From assembly GCF_006715085.1 (NCBI RefSeq), contig NZ_VFMM01000002.1, positions 558,001-622,000 of the forward strand: a DNA stretch of 64,000 bases, written 5' to 3'. The position numbers and the translations under genes are program-made. Under the pieces are notes generated by a model. The model did not search any database. It had not been told where the DNA came from and was given only the letters and a program-made list of their open reading frames with translations. The stretch is from Kribbella jejuensis. Its GTDB lineage: Bacteria > Actinomycetota > Actinomycetes > Propionibacteriales > Kribbellaceae. Of the stretch, positions 1-7,656 are shown one piece after another. Within the stretch, counting starts at the first letter, position 1, and every line of letters begins with the position of its first letter.

Positions 1-465
1 TACCCGCCACTGCTCGAGTCCCGCGCGACCGGGCCACCAGTCGAGGCAGATCTGCGTCGACGCGGTCCGGCGCATCATCACCCGGCCGGACGGCCCGATC
101 CGGTCGAAGTGCCGCTGCATCGCGACGTACCGAGGTGAGGTCAGCTGCAACGGCACGTCCTCGCGCGGATCGACCGGGATCGGCCGCAGTGTGATCCCGC
201 CGAGCCGGCGGCGCAGGTCCGCGGTGGCCCGGCGCAGGTCACCGACCGGGTCGTGCGACGGCGGCAGGCTCAGTTCGAGTTGCCCGCCGGGCTCGAAGCT
301 GACGTACGCCGACCCGTTCACAACCTGCCGGAGGACCTCGATCGGTACGACGGATCCGTCGGGCCCGGCGACGACGTACTCCTGCTCGATCGCGACCCGC
401 GTCGACCGCTCACGCCCCCGCGTGAACAGCCCCGCGACCAGCGGTCGAAGCGTCCTGGGATCCAT
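1..465 (-). CDS. egtA: Glutamate-cysteine ligase EgtA, N-terminal part (cut by window edge)
   Basis: The first 155 codons of a gene that continues off the left edge. The translation begins MDPRTLRPLVAG and carries EQEYVV, SFEPGGQLELSLPP near residues 56-69, and a stretch ending RVMMRRTASTQICLDWW near 128-144. These match the GCS2/EgtA family, which joins glutamate and cysteine for ergothioneine (or glutathione-like thiol) synthesis in the cytoplasm. The ATG at 465 follows a GGGAGG ribosome site at 5-6 bases. It is divergent from the marR gene, with a palindrome between the two starts. EgtA is favoured over a generic GCS2 ligase from the FEPGGQLELS and FDRIGPSGRVMM motifs, but the ergothioneine partners lie outside the window. 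Confidence 0.85.
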   Translation of the reverse strand, partial: MDPRTLRPLVAGLFTRGRERSTRVAIEQEYVVAGPDGSVVPIEVLRQVVNGSAYVSFEPGGQLELSLPPSHDPVGDLRRATADLRRRLGGITLRPIPVDPREDVPLQLTSPRYVAMQRHFDRIGPSGRVMMRRTASTQICLDWWPGRAGLEQWRV

Positions 466-478
466 CCGGCCCTCCCTG

Positions 479-526
479 ATACTGTAAGGATTCCTGTCGA
501 AAGAATGGAAGGTATCCTTACGGTAT
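479..526. promoter_or_regulatory. Inverted repeat between egtA and marR, probable MarR operator
   Basis: ATACTGTAAGGAT (479-491) and ATCCTTACGGTAT (514-526) are inverted copies matching at 12 of 13 positions. The right arm runs into the marR start codon. Each half also contains a small AGG/CCT dyad (for example AAGG-TAT-CCTT, 509-519). The position between divergent genes, one encoding a MarR regulator, suggests autoregulation and control of egtA. The binding protein is inferred. Confidence 0.6.
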
Positions 527-1019
527 GTCAAGACCTCAGAGGCGCATTCCCAAGCACAAGCCGCTGATCGCACTGCTCGACCGGGCCAACCGGATGTTCC
601 AGGCGGAGATGGTGCGCAAGGCGCACGCCGACGGGCACACCGAGGTGAAGATGGCGCACAACTCGGTCTTCGGCACCCTGCACGGCGAAGGTGCGCGGGC
701 CGCCGACATGGCGGCCCGGGCCGGGATCACCCGGCAGTCGATGGGTGAGGTAATCAGGGAAATGGTCGCCCTGGACCTGCTCGAGATGAAGGCCGACCCG
801 AACGACCGCCGCGCGAAGATCGTCACCTACACCGAGCACGGCCTGGAGGTCGCCTGGGACGGTTTCGAGTACCTGGCCGACCTCGAGGAGCTCTTCGAGC
901 AGGAGTTCGGCGAACAGGAGTACGCGATCGTGCGGGATGTCCTCGAGCGGCTGATCGTGCTGCTGGACAAGCTCTCGAGCGATCAGGACTCGCCCTCGGC
1001 CGGCGGCAGCGTCGGGTAG
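525..1019 (+). CDS. MarR-family transcriptional regulator
   Basis: A 164-residue winged-helix protein. The helix-turn-helix lies around residues 59-82 (AADMAARAGITRQSMGEVIREM) and is followed by the wing with the typical DPNDRRAKIV motif at 91-100. The flanking alpha-helices (10-45 and 105-150) would form the dimer interface. GGAAGG at 507-512 lies 12 bases before the ATG, inside the palindrome. The last 37 bases overlap, tail to tail, the end of the ArsR-family gene on the other strand. It probably represses itself and the divergent egtA-type gene; the ligand is unknown. Confidence 0.85.
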   Translation: MSRPQRRIPKHKPLIALLDRANRMFQAEMVRKAHADGHTEVKMAHNSVFGTLHGEGARAADMAARAGITRQSMGEVIREMVALDLLEMKADPNDRRAKIVTYTEHGLEVAWDGFEYLADLEELFEQEFGEQEYAIVRDVLERLIVLLDKLSSDQDSPSAGGSVG

Positions 1020-1558
1020 TCGCCGATCGGGTAGAGCCCGACGGTGAAACCGTACGTCGTGCCACCCGCCCGCGGGAGCTGGTCGAACGCGTGGATCAGC
1101 GCGTCCACCTGCTGCCAGAACTCCGCCGCCCGGTCCTCCGGGATCCGCGCGTGCCGGATGAACGACCGCAGCTGACCTGCGTCGTACGCCGGCTTCGACT
1201 CCTGCGCGGCGACCTCGAAGTCGTTGAAATCGTGCGGCAACTGTCCGTCCGGGCCCTGGCGGCCGAGGCCGACGTAGAACATCCGCGCCGCACGCCCGTA
1301 GAACCGCTCCTCGATCGCGCGCACCCGCCGGGTCCGGACCACTCGCAGGATGCCGGCGTCGGCCAGCACCTTCACGTGGTGCGCGACCGTGCTCTTCGGC
1401 CGCCCGACCGCGGTGGCCAGCTCGGTCACGGTCGCCGCCCGTTCGTGCAGCAGCCCGAGAATCGTCGTCCGCAACGGATCACTGATCGCTCGCACCTGCT
1501 CGGCCGTGGTCAGCTCGACCGTCTCCGCGAGCTCGTAGTCGGGGACCTTGTTCGCCAT
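983..1558 (-). CDS. ArsR-type winged-helix regulator
   Basis: A 191-residue protein with an ArsR/HTH_20 DNA-binding domain in the N-terminal half: LTTAEQVRAISDPLRTTILGLL at 16-37, then the recognition region VGRPKSTVAHHVKVLADAGIL at 51-71. It has no cysteine, so it is not a thiolate metal sensor. The C-terminal ~110 residues resemble the effector part of non-metal ArsR-like regulators. It is divergent, across 58 bases, from the dienelactone-hydrolase-like gene at 1617, its most likely target. AACATCGCCGATTGTT (1573-1588), in the gap, is an imperfect inverted repeat that could be its operator. Confidence 0.8.
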   Translation of the reverse strand: MANKVPDYELAETVELTTAEQVRAISDPLRTTILGLLHERAATVTELATAVGRPKSTVAHHVKVLADAGILRVVRTRRVRAIEERFYGRAARMFYVGLGRQGPDGQLPHDFNDFEVAAQESKPAYDAGQLRSFIRHARIPEDRAAEFWQQVDALIHAFDQLPRAGGTTYGFTVGLYPIGDYPTLPPAEGES

Positions 1559-1616
1559 GGTGCGAATAGACTAACATCGCCGATTGTTCGAGATATTTGG
1601 ATCATTGGAGCTGATG

Positions 1617-2186
1617 ATGGCCGAGGTCGTGCTGTACCACCACGCGCAGGGGCTGACCGACGGGGTGAAGGCGTTCGCCGACCAGCTTCGGCAGGCGGGC
1701 CACACCGTGCACACGCCGGATCTGTACGAGGGCAACACCTACGCGACCCTCGAGGAGGGGATGGAGTACGCGCAGGCGACCGGCTTCGGGACGATCGCGG
1801 AGCGCGGCGTCGCGGCGGCGCAGGACCTGCCGGCCGATGTCGTGTACGCCGGGTTCTCGCTCGGCGTCGTACCTGCCCAGCAGCTCACGCAGACCCGTCC
1901 GGGAGCGGTCGGCGGGTTGTTCTTCTACTCGTGTCTGCCGGCGGAGGAGTTCGGCGGATGGCCCGAAGGTGTGCCGGCGCAGGTGCATGCGATGGGGGAG
2001 GACCCGTTCTTCGCCGAGGAGGGCGGCGACATGGACGCCGCTCGCGCCCTGGTCGCCGCCAACAGTTCGGTCGAATTGTTCCTCTACCCCGGCAAGGAGC
2101 ACCTGTTTGCCGATTCCTCCCTGCCGGGCTACGACGAAGCCGCTGCCAAGCTCCTCCTCCAGCGCACGCTGGACTTCCTCGCCTAG
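1617..2186 (+). CDS. Dienelactone hydrolase family alpha/beta hydrolase
   Basis: A 189-residue single-domain hydrolase starting MAEVVLYHHAQGLTDG. The nucleophile elbow is AGFSLG with Ser81, where classical dienelactone hydrolases have Cys. Asp129 (GEDPF) and His162 (GKEHLF) complete a plausible triad. The ATG at 1617 is chosen because GGAG (1607-1610) sits six bases before it; ATG 1614 is too close. The substrate cannot be named: the family includes dienelactone hydrolases and small esterases. It is divergent from the ArsR-type regulator and ends about 60 bases before the convergent MFS gene. Confidence 0.8.
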   Translation: MAEVVLYHHAQGLTDGVKAFADQLRQAGHTVHTPDLYEGNTYATLEEGMEYAQATGFGTIAERGVAAAQDLPADVVYAGFSLGVVPAQQLTQTRPGAVGGLFFYSCLPAEEFGGWPEGVPAQVHAMGEDPFFAEEGGDMDAARALVAANSSVELFLYPGKEHLFADSSLPGYDEAAAKLLLQRTLDFLA

Positions 2187-2196
2187 CCGCCGCTGA

Positions 2197-2229
2197 CGGG
2201 TTGTCTCGCCCCTGACGCGTTACAACCCG
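2197..2229. terminator. Possible bidirectional terminator between converging genes
   Basis: CGGGTTGT (2197-2204) and ACAACCCG (2222-2229) form a perfect 8-bp inverted repeat with a 17-base loop, placed between the ends of the hydrolase gene and the MFS gene. There is no clear T-run, so the role is tentative. Confidence 0.35.
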
Positions 2230-2248
2230 CCATCCGGCAAACGACCCG

Positions 2249-3676
2249 CTAGCCGGCGACGGCCTCCGCCTCGATCGCCGGAGTCTCGGCCACTGCGTGG
2301 CGGCCCGGGATGAAGGACGCGACCGCCAGGGCGGTGAGGGCCGCGCCGGCGCCGATCAACAGGACGACCCGGAAGCCGGTCTGCGAAGGCAGGGTGTAGC
2401 CGCCGAGGCTGATCGTCAGGTTCGCCAGGATCACACCGGCCACCGCACTCGACACGGACGTACCGATCGAGCGCATCAACGTGTTGAAGCTGTTCGCCGC
2501 CGCGGTTTCCGAGACCGGTACGGCGGACATGATCAGCGCCGGCATCGCGCCGTACGCCAGACCGATACCGGCGCCGATCAGCAGCGACACCAGGACGAGC
2601 TCCCAGACCGAACCCATCAGCACACTGCCCACGCCGTACCCGAGGGCGACCACGAGTGCGCCGAGCATCAGCGTCACCTTCGGGCCGCGGGTCTTCGAGA
2701 TCTTCGCCGAGAACGGCGCCGCGACCAGCATGATCAGACCCGACGGGCCCATCACCAGACCGGACGCGAGCATCGACTGACCGAGGCCGAATCCCGTTGC
2801 CTTGGGCATCTGCAGCAGCTGCGGCAGGACCAGCGACATCGCGAACATCGCGAATCCGAACACCATCGACGCCAGGTTGGTCAGCAGCACCTGCGGGCGC
2901 GCGGTGGTGCGCAGGTCGACGAGCGGCTCGGTGGTACGGCGCTCCCACCAGCCCCAGGCGAGCAGCGCGACGACGGCGAGGACGAACAGGCCGACCGTAC
3001 GGCCGCCGGTCCAGCCCCAGCTCGATCCCTGGGAGATTGCCAGCAGCAACGAAATCAGCCCGATCGACAGCCCGAGGCCGCCGAGCAGGTCGAACCGGCC
3101 GCCGGAACGTACCGACGACTCCGGCACGAACCGCAGCACCAGCCCGAAGACGATCACGCCGAGGCCGGCCGCCACCCAGAACAGCGTGTGCCAGTTGAAG
3201 TTCTCGGCCAGCAGCGCGGCCGCGGGCAGGCCGAGCGCGCCGCCGACACCGAGTGAGGCGCTCATCTGCGCGACCGCCGTACCCACCTTCTCGGACGGCA
3301 GCTCGTCGCGCATGATGCTGATGCCGAGCGGGATCACGCCGGATGCCAGGCCCTGCAGCGCGCGGCCGATGACCATCGGCGTCAGCGAGCTGCTCAGCGC
3401 GGCGACCACCGAGCCGAGGACGAGCATGCCGACGCTGATCAGCAGCATCCGGCGCTTGCCGTACATGTCGCCGAGGCGGCCCATGATCGGCGTCGCGACC
3501 GCGGCCGCGAGCAGGGTGGCGGTGATCGCCCAGGCGGTCCCGGAGGCCGACGCATGCAAGAGCCGCGGCAGCTCGGGAACGAGCGGGATCACCAGGGTCT
3601 GCATCAACGCGACCGTGATCCCGGCCGAGGCGAGCACCGGCACGACGGCCTGGGTGCGCACGGATGGAGTGGACAC
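2249..3676 (-). CDS. MFS drug-efflux transporter, DHA2 (14-helix) type
   Basis: About 475 residues with many hydrophobic helices and the MFS motif A variant GRLGDMYGKRRMLL between helices 2 and 3. Helix 5 carries a GxxxG-rich ALGLPAAALL stretch typical of proton/drug antiporters of the EmrB/QacA group. The likely start is GTG 3676, reading MSTPSVRTQ, because GGAGG lies five bases before it; an in-frame upstream start at 3721 would put the operator inside the gene. It is divergent from a TetR regulator with two perfect palindromes between, the usual drug-sensor arrangement. It would export a hydrophobic compound across the membrane; the substrate is unknown. Confidence 0.87.
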   Translation of the reverse strand: MSTPSVRTQAVVPVLASAGITVALMQTLVIPLVPELPRLLHASASGTAWAITATLLAAAVATPIMGRLGDMYGKRRMLLISVGMLVLGSVVAALSSSLTPMVIGRALQGLASGVIPLGISIMRDELPSEKVGTAVAQMSASLGVGGALGLPAAALLAENFNWHTLFWVAAGLGVIVFGLVLRFVPESSVRSGGRFDLLGGLGLSIGLISLLLAISQGSSWGWTGGRTVGLFVLAVVALLAWGWWERRTTEPLVDLRTTARPQVLLTNLASMVFGFAMFAMSLVLPQLLQMPKATGFGLGQSMLASGLVMGPSGLIMLVAAPFSAKISKTRGPKVTLMLGALVVALGYGVGSVLMGSVWELVLVSLLIGAGIGLAYGAMPALIMSAVPVSETAAANSFNTLMRSIGTSVSSAVAGVILANLTISLGGYTLPSQTGFRVVLLIGAGAALTALAVASFIPGRHAVAETPAIEAEAVAG

Positions 3677-3704
3677 GACAGCCTCCTGTGGCTGAACTAG
3701 ATAG

Positions 3705-3721
3705 TTGGTTTCTGCAACCAA
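3705..3721. promoter_or_regulatory. TetR operator candidate 1 (17-bp perfect dyad)
   Basis: TTGGTTTCTGCAACCAA has six-base arms that are perfectly complementary around TCTGC. It lies between the MFS and TetR starts. Confidence 0.65.
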
Positions 3722-3726
3722 AAGAC

Positions 3727-3746
3727 TAAGTCAGGCAGTTGACTTA
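3727..3746. promoter_or_regulatory. TetR operator candidate 2 (20-bp perfect dyad)
   Basis: TAAGTCAGGCAGTTGACTTA has seven-base perfect arms around GGCAGT. It contains TTGACT, a possible -35 box reading toward the TetR gene, so binding here would block transcription. Its half-sites differ from those of the 3705 dyad, so the two may not be read by the same protein. Confidence 0.6.
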
Positions 3747-3773
3747 AACAAGTTCCCGAGAGAAGCTGTGGTG

Positions 3774-4415
3774 ATGGCGAAGGAGGTCCGGGCCTCGCGC
3801 GTGAACGCGACCCGCGAGCTGATCATGGCGACGGCGGAGCGGATGTTCGCCGAGCGGGGCGTGCACGAGGTGTCGAACCGGCAGATCAGCGAGGCGGCCG
3901 GGCAGGGCAACAACACCGCGGTCGGGTACCACTTCGGCACGAAGACCGATCTGGTGCGGGCGATCGTCCGCAAACATGCGCAACCGGTCGAGGCGCGGCG
4001 ACGGGAGCTGCTGGCGGAGCTCGGCCCGGATCCCGACGTACGGGACTGGGTGACGGTGCTGGTGCGGTCGGCGACGGATCACATGGGAAGCCTGGGTACG
4101 CCGAGTTGGCTGGCGCGGTTCAGTGCGCAGCTGATGAACGATCCGGCGCTGCGGGAGATCCAGCTGGAGGAGTCGCTGAGTTCCCCCTCACTGACCCGGG
4201 TCGTCGAGGGGCTGGCAGCGGGGCTCGCGGACCTGCCGTCGGAGGTGCGGCTGGAGCGCGGCGACATGGCGCGTCACCTGATCATCCAGATGACGGCCGA
4301 GTTCGAACTCGCGCTCGCCGAGGGCCGTCCGACAGCCCGCGCCACCTGGGAGGAAATGGCCAACGGCCTCATCGACGGAATCGTCGGCATGCTGACCGCC
4401 CCAGTCACCACCTGA
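3774..4415 (+). CDS. TetR-family transcriptional regulator
   Basis: A 213-residue repressor. The N-terminal DNA-binding domain has NATRELIMATAERMFAERG at 11-29 and the helix-turn-helix at about 36-56 (RQISEAAGQGNNTAVGYHFGT). The C-terminal ~140 residues form the helical ligand and dimer domain. ATG 3774 is chosen because it follows GAGAGAAG (3758-3765) and leaves both upstream palindromes outside the gene. It probably represses the divergent MFS pump and itself, releasing DNA when it binds the pump's substrate. Confidence 0.88.
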   Translation: MAKEVRASRVNATRELIMATAERMFAERGVHEVSNRQISEAAGQGNNTAVGYHFGTKTDLVRAIVRKHAQPVEARRRELLAELGPDPDVRDWVTVLVRSATDHMGSLGTPSWLARFSAQLMNDPALREIQLEESLSSPSLTRVVEGLAAGLADLPSEVRLERGDMARHLIIQMTAEFELALAEGRPTARATWEEMANGLIDGIVGMLTAPVTT

Positions 4416-4458
4416 CCCTGATGGTCGGCGCCTGCTCGTCGAAGGCTGAGCACGCGAC

Positions 4459-4464
4459 TACAGT
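4459..4464 (+). promoter_or_regulatory. -10 box of a probable leaderless promoter (epoxide hydrolase)
   Basis: TACAGT, seven bases before the ATG at 4472. No ribosome-binding site precedes that ATG. Confidence 0.5.
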
Positions 4465-4471
4465 GCGCTGG

Positions 4472-5587
4472 ATGATCTCTGAGTTTCGGGTTTCGGTGCC
4501 GGAGGGGGAGGTTGCTGAGCTGCGGGAGCGGTTGCGGCGGGTTCGTTGGGCTCGGCAACTACCTGGTGGGTGGGAGCGGGGTGTGCCGGTCGATTACCTG
4601 CGGCGGGTGGTCGAGCGGTGGGTGACCTACGACTGGCGGGCGTGGGAGGCGCGGTTGAACGCGTTTCCGCAGTACACGACGGACATCGATGGGCAGACCG
4701 TGCATTTCCTGCACGTCCGTTCGCCGGAGCCGGACGCGTTGCCGTTGATCCTCACGCACGGCTGGCCCGGATCGGTCGCGGAATTCCTCGACGTACTGGG
4801 GCCGCTGACGGATCCGGTCGCGTACGGCGGAGACGCGCGTGAAGCGTTCCACGTGGTCGCACCGTCCGTCCCGGGACACGGTTTCTCGATTCCGTTGACG
4901 GACGGGTGGAACCACGGACGGATCGCCGGCGCCTGGGTGGAGCTGATGCATCGCCTGGGCTACGAGCGGTACGGCGCCCAAGGTGGGGACACAGGCTCGG
5001 TCGTCTCGCCACTCGTCGGGCAGCTCGACCCGGACAACGTCGTCGGAGTCCACATCAACGGGGGATTGGCGTACCCGGAGGTGCGGGCCGGTGACGTAAC
5101 GACCGATGCGGAACGCCAACGGCTGGCCGCGGCGGAGCGGTTGCGCGCGGTCGGGACGGGGTACGCCGACCTGCAAGGAACCCGTCCACAAACGGTTTCG
5201 TTCGGGCTGAGCGACTCACCCGTCGGCCAGCTGGCCTGGATCCTGGAGAAGTTCTGGGAGTGGACCGACCCGGCGCGTGAACTCCCCGAGGACGCGGTCG
5301 ACCTCGACCACGTGCTGACCGACGTGTCGATCTACTGGTTCACCAACACCAGCGCGACTTCCGCGAACCTGTACTTCGAGAACAGGCGCGCGGCCGACGA
5401 CCTGCGGCCCGGCGTACCGACCGGAATCGCCGTGTTCCCGACCGATCCGGCGATCCGCCGCGTACTAGAACGCCGGCACCGGATCGTCCACTGGTCGGAG
5501 TTCGCCCGCGGCGGGCACTTCGCCGCCCTCGAGGCGCCCGACCTGCTGGTCGACGACATCCGCACGTTCTTCCGGCTCGTCCGGTAG
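4472..5587 (+). CDS. Epoxide hydrolase, alpha/beta-hydrolase with EHN domain
   Basis: A 371-residue protein of the microsomal-type epoxide hydrolase family. The N-terminal EHN segment (residues 1-110) starts ISEFRVSVPEGEVAELRERL. The oxyanion motif HGWPG is at 96-100, nucleophile Asp173 is in QGGDTGS, and the general-base His349 is in RGGHFAALEAPDLL. These residues open an epoxide through an ester intermediate to give a diol. The start at 4472 is supported by the -10 box just upstream, since reading further up enters the TetR gene. Its last 123 bases are antisense to the GNAT gene. Confidence 0.9.
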   Translation: MISEFRVSVPEGEVAELRERLRRVRWARQLPGGWERGVPVDYLRRVVERWVTYDWRAWEARLNAFPQYTTDIDGQTVHFLHVRSPEPDALPLILTHGWPGSVAEFLDVLGPLTDPVAYGGDAREAFHVVAPSVPGHGFSIPLTDGWNHGRIAGAWVELMHRLGYERYGAQGGDTGSVVSPLVGQLDPDNVVGVHINGGLAYPEVRAGDVTTDAERQRLAAAERLRAVGTGYADLQGTRPQTVSFGLSDSPVGQLAWILEKFWEWTDPARELPEDAVDLDHVLTDVSIYWFTNTSATSANLYFENRRAADDLRPGVPTGIAVFPTDPAIRRVLERRHRIVHWSEFARGGHFAALEAPDLLVDDIRTFFRLVR

Positions 5588-6061
5588 CCGGGCGGGAGCG
5601 ACAAAGCTGAGCAAGGTCCCGTCACGTTCGACGGTGGCGTCCGGCCAGCGACGCCGAACCATCCGGATCGAGCGTTCGTTGGCCGCACTGACCACGAACA
5701 GGAAGTACCGTGCGCCGGCCGCGATCGCGTCGGCGGCGGCCACCGAGAGCATCCGTACGCCGAGCCCGCGGCGCTGCTCGTCCTCCGCGATCACGGCGGC
5801 CAGTTCGGCGGTTTCCGCGCCCGGCGCCCAGGCCCACATGGCATGTCCGACGATGGTCTCGGCGCGGGTCGCGACGAACGCCGCGCCGGTCGGGCACAGC
5901 ATCCGGAGCAGGAGCGCGGCCCGCGGCGGCGTACCGATCGCGGTCTGGAACCGGAAGTAGCGGCTGAGATCGGTCAGCCCGGTGAGCATCCTGGCCAGTT
6001 CGTCCGCGTCGGGTTCACCGGCGCGGCGGACGAGTGGCGGTCCCGTCTGAGTCTGGTTCAC
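5465..6061 (-). CDS. GNAT-family N-acetyltransferase
   Basis: An acetyl-CoA-dependent acetyltransferase with the GNAT core AELAAVIAEDEQRRGLGVRML; the pyrophosphate-binding loop is EDEQRRGLG. This is followed by AADAIAAGARYFLFVVSAANERSIRMVRR, the usual helix and beta-bulge strand. The substrate is unknown. GTG 6061 (reading VNQTQTGPPLVRRAG) is preferred; a TTG at 6097 would add 12 residues but leave only 20 bases to the divergent HxlR gene. The last ~40 codons lie beyond the GNAT fold and entirely within the overlap with the epoxide hydrolase gene, so the C-terminal tail may be a recent read-through extension. Confidence 0.8.
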   Translation of the reverse strand: MNQTQTGPPLVRRAGEPDADELARMLTGLTDLSRYFRFQTAIGTPPRAALLLRMLCPTGAAFVATRAETIVGHAMWAWAPGAETAELAAVIAEDEQRRGLGVRMLSVAAADAIAAGARYFLFVVSAANERSIRMVRRRWPDATVERDGTLLSFVAPARLPDEPEERADVVDQQVGRLEGGEVPAAGELRPVDDPVPAF

Positions 6062-6080
6062 GGATTCAGCCTTGCTCGGC

Positions 6081-6110
6081 TTGGCTGAGTCTGTCAAGCG
6101 GACTTATCAT
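6081..6110 (+). promoter_or_regulatory. Promoter of the HxlR gene
   Basis: TTGGCT (6081-6086) and TATCAT (6105-6110) are 18 bases apart, and the ATG at 6118 follows seven bases later, as in a leaderless message. Confidence 0.5.
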
Positions 6111-6117
6111 CGATCAC

Positions 6118-6609
6118 ATGAGCATGGCAGTGAGCGAACAGGTCCCGGAAGCGATGCAGTGGTCCACCGAGAACTGCACGATTTCCCGGACGATGGAGAT
6201 CCTCGGCGACAAGTGGACTTTCCACGTACTGCGTGAGCTCTTCGTCGGGGTGCGCCGGTTCGAGGACATCCGGGCCCGCGCGGGCATCCCGCGCCAGGTG
6301 CTGACCGAGCGGCTCGCGGCGCTGATCGAGCGCGGCCTGATCCGCCGGCACCCGTACCGGCTGCCGGGGCAGCGCGAGCGCTCGGAGTACCGGTTGACGC
6401 AGGCCGGCATGGACCTGTACCCGGTGCTGGTCGCGATGGTGCAGTGGGCCGACGAGTACCTCCCGCTCGACGCCGGCCCGCCGATCGAGCCCCGGCACCG
6501 CGGCGACTGCGGCGAACGCGTCAGCGTGGTGATGAAATGCGAAGCCGGCCACGAACCGGCGCCTCGCGAGGTCGCGTTCCGCCCGGGGCCGGGCGCGCAA
6601 CGGCGTTAG
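6118..6609 (+). CDS. HxlR-family winged-helix regulator
   Basis: A 163-residue protein with the family hallmark CTISRTMEILGDKWTFHVLREL near residues 20-41, then RRFEDIRARAGIPRQVLTERL and the wing. A C-terminal ~40-residue tail contains two Cys (GDCGERVSVVMKCEAGHE). Those Cys with the nearby His could be redox- or metal-responsive, but this is only suggested by composition. It is divergent from the GNAT gene and overlaps by 4 bases, tail to tail, the XRE gene downstream. An upstream ATG at 6034 is rejected because it lies inside the GNAT coding region. Confidence 0.85.
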   Translation: MSMAVSEQVPEAMQWSTENCTISRTMEILGDKWTFHVLRELFVGVRRFEDIRARAGIPRQVLTERLAALIERGLIRRHPYRLPGQRERSEYRLTQAGMDLYPVLVAMVQWADEYLPLDAGPPIEPRHRGDCGERVSVVMKCEAGHEPAPREVAFRPGPGAQRR

Positions 6610-7493
6610 TTCGTTGTCTCGTCGAGGCGTTCGATCGCGCGCCGGATCAGTGTCTCGGTGTCGCGCGGCTGGGCCGCGGTGATCGACACCGCGTCCATCG
6701 TGACGACGTACGTGTCGAGCTCCTCGCGCTTGTCGAGGTACACCGCGCTGGTCAAGTGTTCGATGTAGACGATGTCGGGCAGGTCCGGGTCGTTGAACCG
6801 GAGCAGCGTGAACGCGCCACCGGTCGCGGTGTACCCGCCCTTGTCGAACGGAATGATCTGCAGCGTGACGTTGTGCCGCCGGGACGCCTCGATCAGGTAC
6901 TCGAGCTGGTTGCGCAGGATCTGCGGGCTGCCGATCGGACGCCGCAGCACCGACTCGTCCAGCACTGCCCACAGCCGTGCGGGTCGCTGCCGCGTCAGCA
7001 CTTCGTGGCGGCTCATTCGCAACGACACCAGGCGATCGACCTCGGCCTTCGGCAGCGGGACGTCCTGCCGGCCGAGCTGGATCACGGCCTTCGCGTACTC
7101 CGGGGTCTGCAGCAGGCCGGGGACGAACTGCAACTCGAACGTACGAATGAGATCGGCCGCCATCTCCAGGCCGAGATAGTCGTGGAACCAGGCCGGCGTC
7201 AGGTCGTCGTAGCGCTGCCACCAACCGGGGTCGTTCGCCTGCCGGGCCAGGGTGAGCAGGCGTTCGCGCTCGTTCTCGTCCTCGAGCTTGTAGAACGTCA
7301 GCAGGTCGTCGACGTCGCGGACCTTGAATCCGACCCGGCCGAGCTCGAGCCGGCTGATCTTGGACTCGGATCCGCGGATCTCCCAGGCGGCCTCGGTCCG
7401 GCTGATGTTGGCGGCCTCGCGCAACCGGCGCAGGTGGGTGCCGAGGATGATGCGCTGAGCGGTCGGGCCGCTGTACGCCCCCGGCTCGGTCAC
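6606..7493 (-). CDS. XRE-family regulator with DUF5753 domain
   Basis: A 295-residue protein. The XRE helix-turn-helix is at about 14-70 (LGTHLRRLREAANISRTEAAWEIRGSESKISRLELGR). The DUF5753 domain (about 105-288) includes FVPGLLQTPEYAKAVI and LQIIPFDKGGYTATGGAFTLLRF. Such proteins are numerous in actinobacteria, and some partner with small acidic DUF397 proteins; none is visible here. GTG 7493 follows GGGAGG at six bases. It is divergent from a DUF574 methyltransferase gene, a pairing that recurs in actinomycetes, so that gene is a likely target. Confidence 0.88.
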   Translation of the reverse strand: MTEPGAYSGPTAQRIILGTHLRRLREAANISRTEAAWEIRGSESKISRLELGRVGFKVRDVDDLLTFYKLEDENERERLLTLARQANDPGWWQRYDDLTPAWFHDYLGLEMAADLIRTFELQFVPGLLQTPEYAKAVIQLGRQDVPLPKAEVDRLVSLRMSRHEVLTRQRPARLWAVLDESVLRRPIGSPQILRNQLEYLIEASRRHNVTLQIIPFDKGGYTATGGAFTLLRFNDPDLPDIVYIEHLTSAVYLDKREELDTYVVTMDAVSITAAQPRDTETLIRRAIERLDETTN

Positions 7494-7584
7494 CTCTGGC
7501 CTCCCAGCAGCAGTGATTCGGTGCAGCAGTTGATCATTTCACAACGGATCGTGACTATGTCTACTCGTAGCCGCCGACACGGTG

Positions 7585-7613
7585 TGTTCAGCGCGCCGTA
7601 CTCTCGGTAGAGT
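7585..7613 (+). promoter_or_regulatory. Promoter of the DUF574 gene with dyad over the -10 box
   Basis: TGTTCA (7585-7590) and TAGAGT (7608-7613) are 17 bases apart. The -10 box lies in the perfect inverted repeat ACTCT-CGGT-AGAGT (7600-7613), so a repressor bound there would occlude it; the divergent XRE/DUF5753 protein is the obvious candidate. Confidence 0.45.
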
Positions 7614-7656
7614 CTCCCGCACAGACTTCCCCGATCACTCTCTGCGAGGTTCACCG

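Noticed and set aside
6034..6117. Upstream start for the HxlR gene
   Set aside because: This would overlap the GNAT coding region on the other strand and bypass the promoter at 6081-6110.
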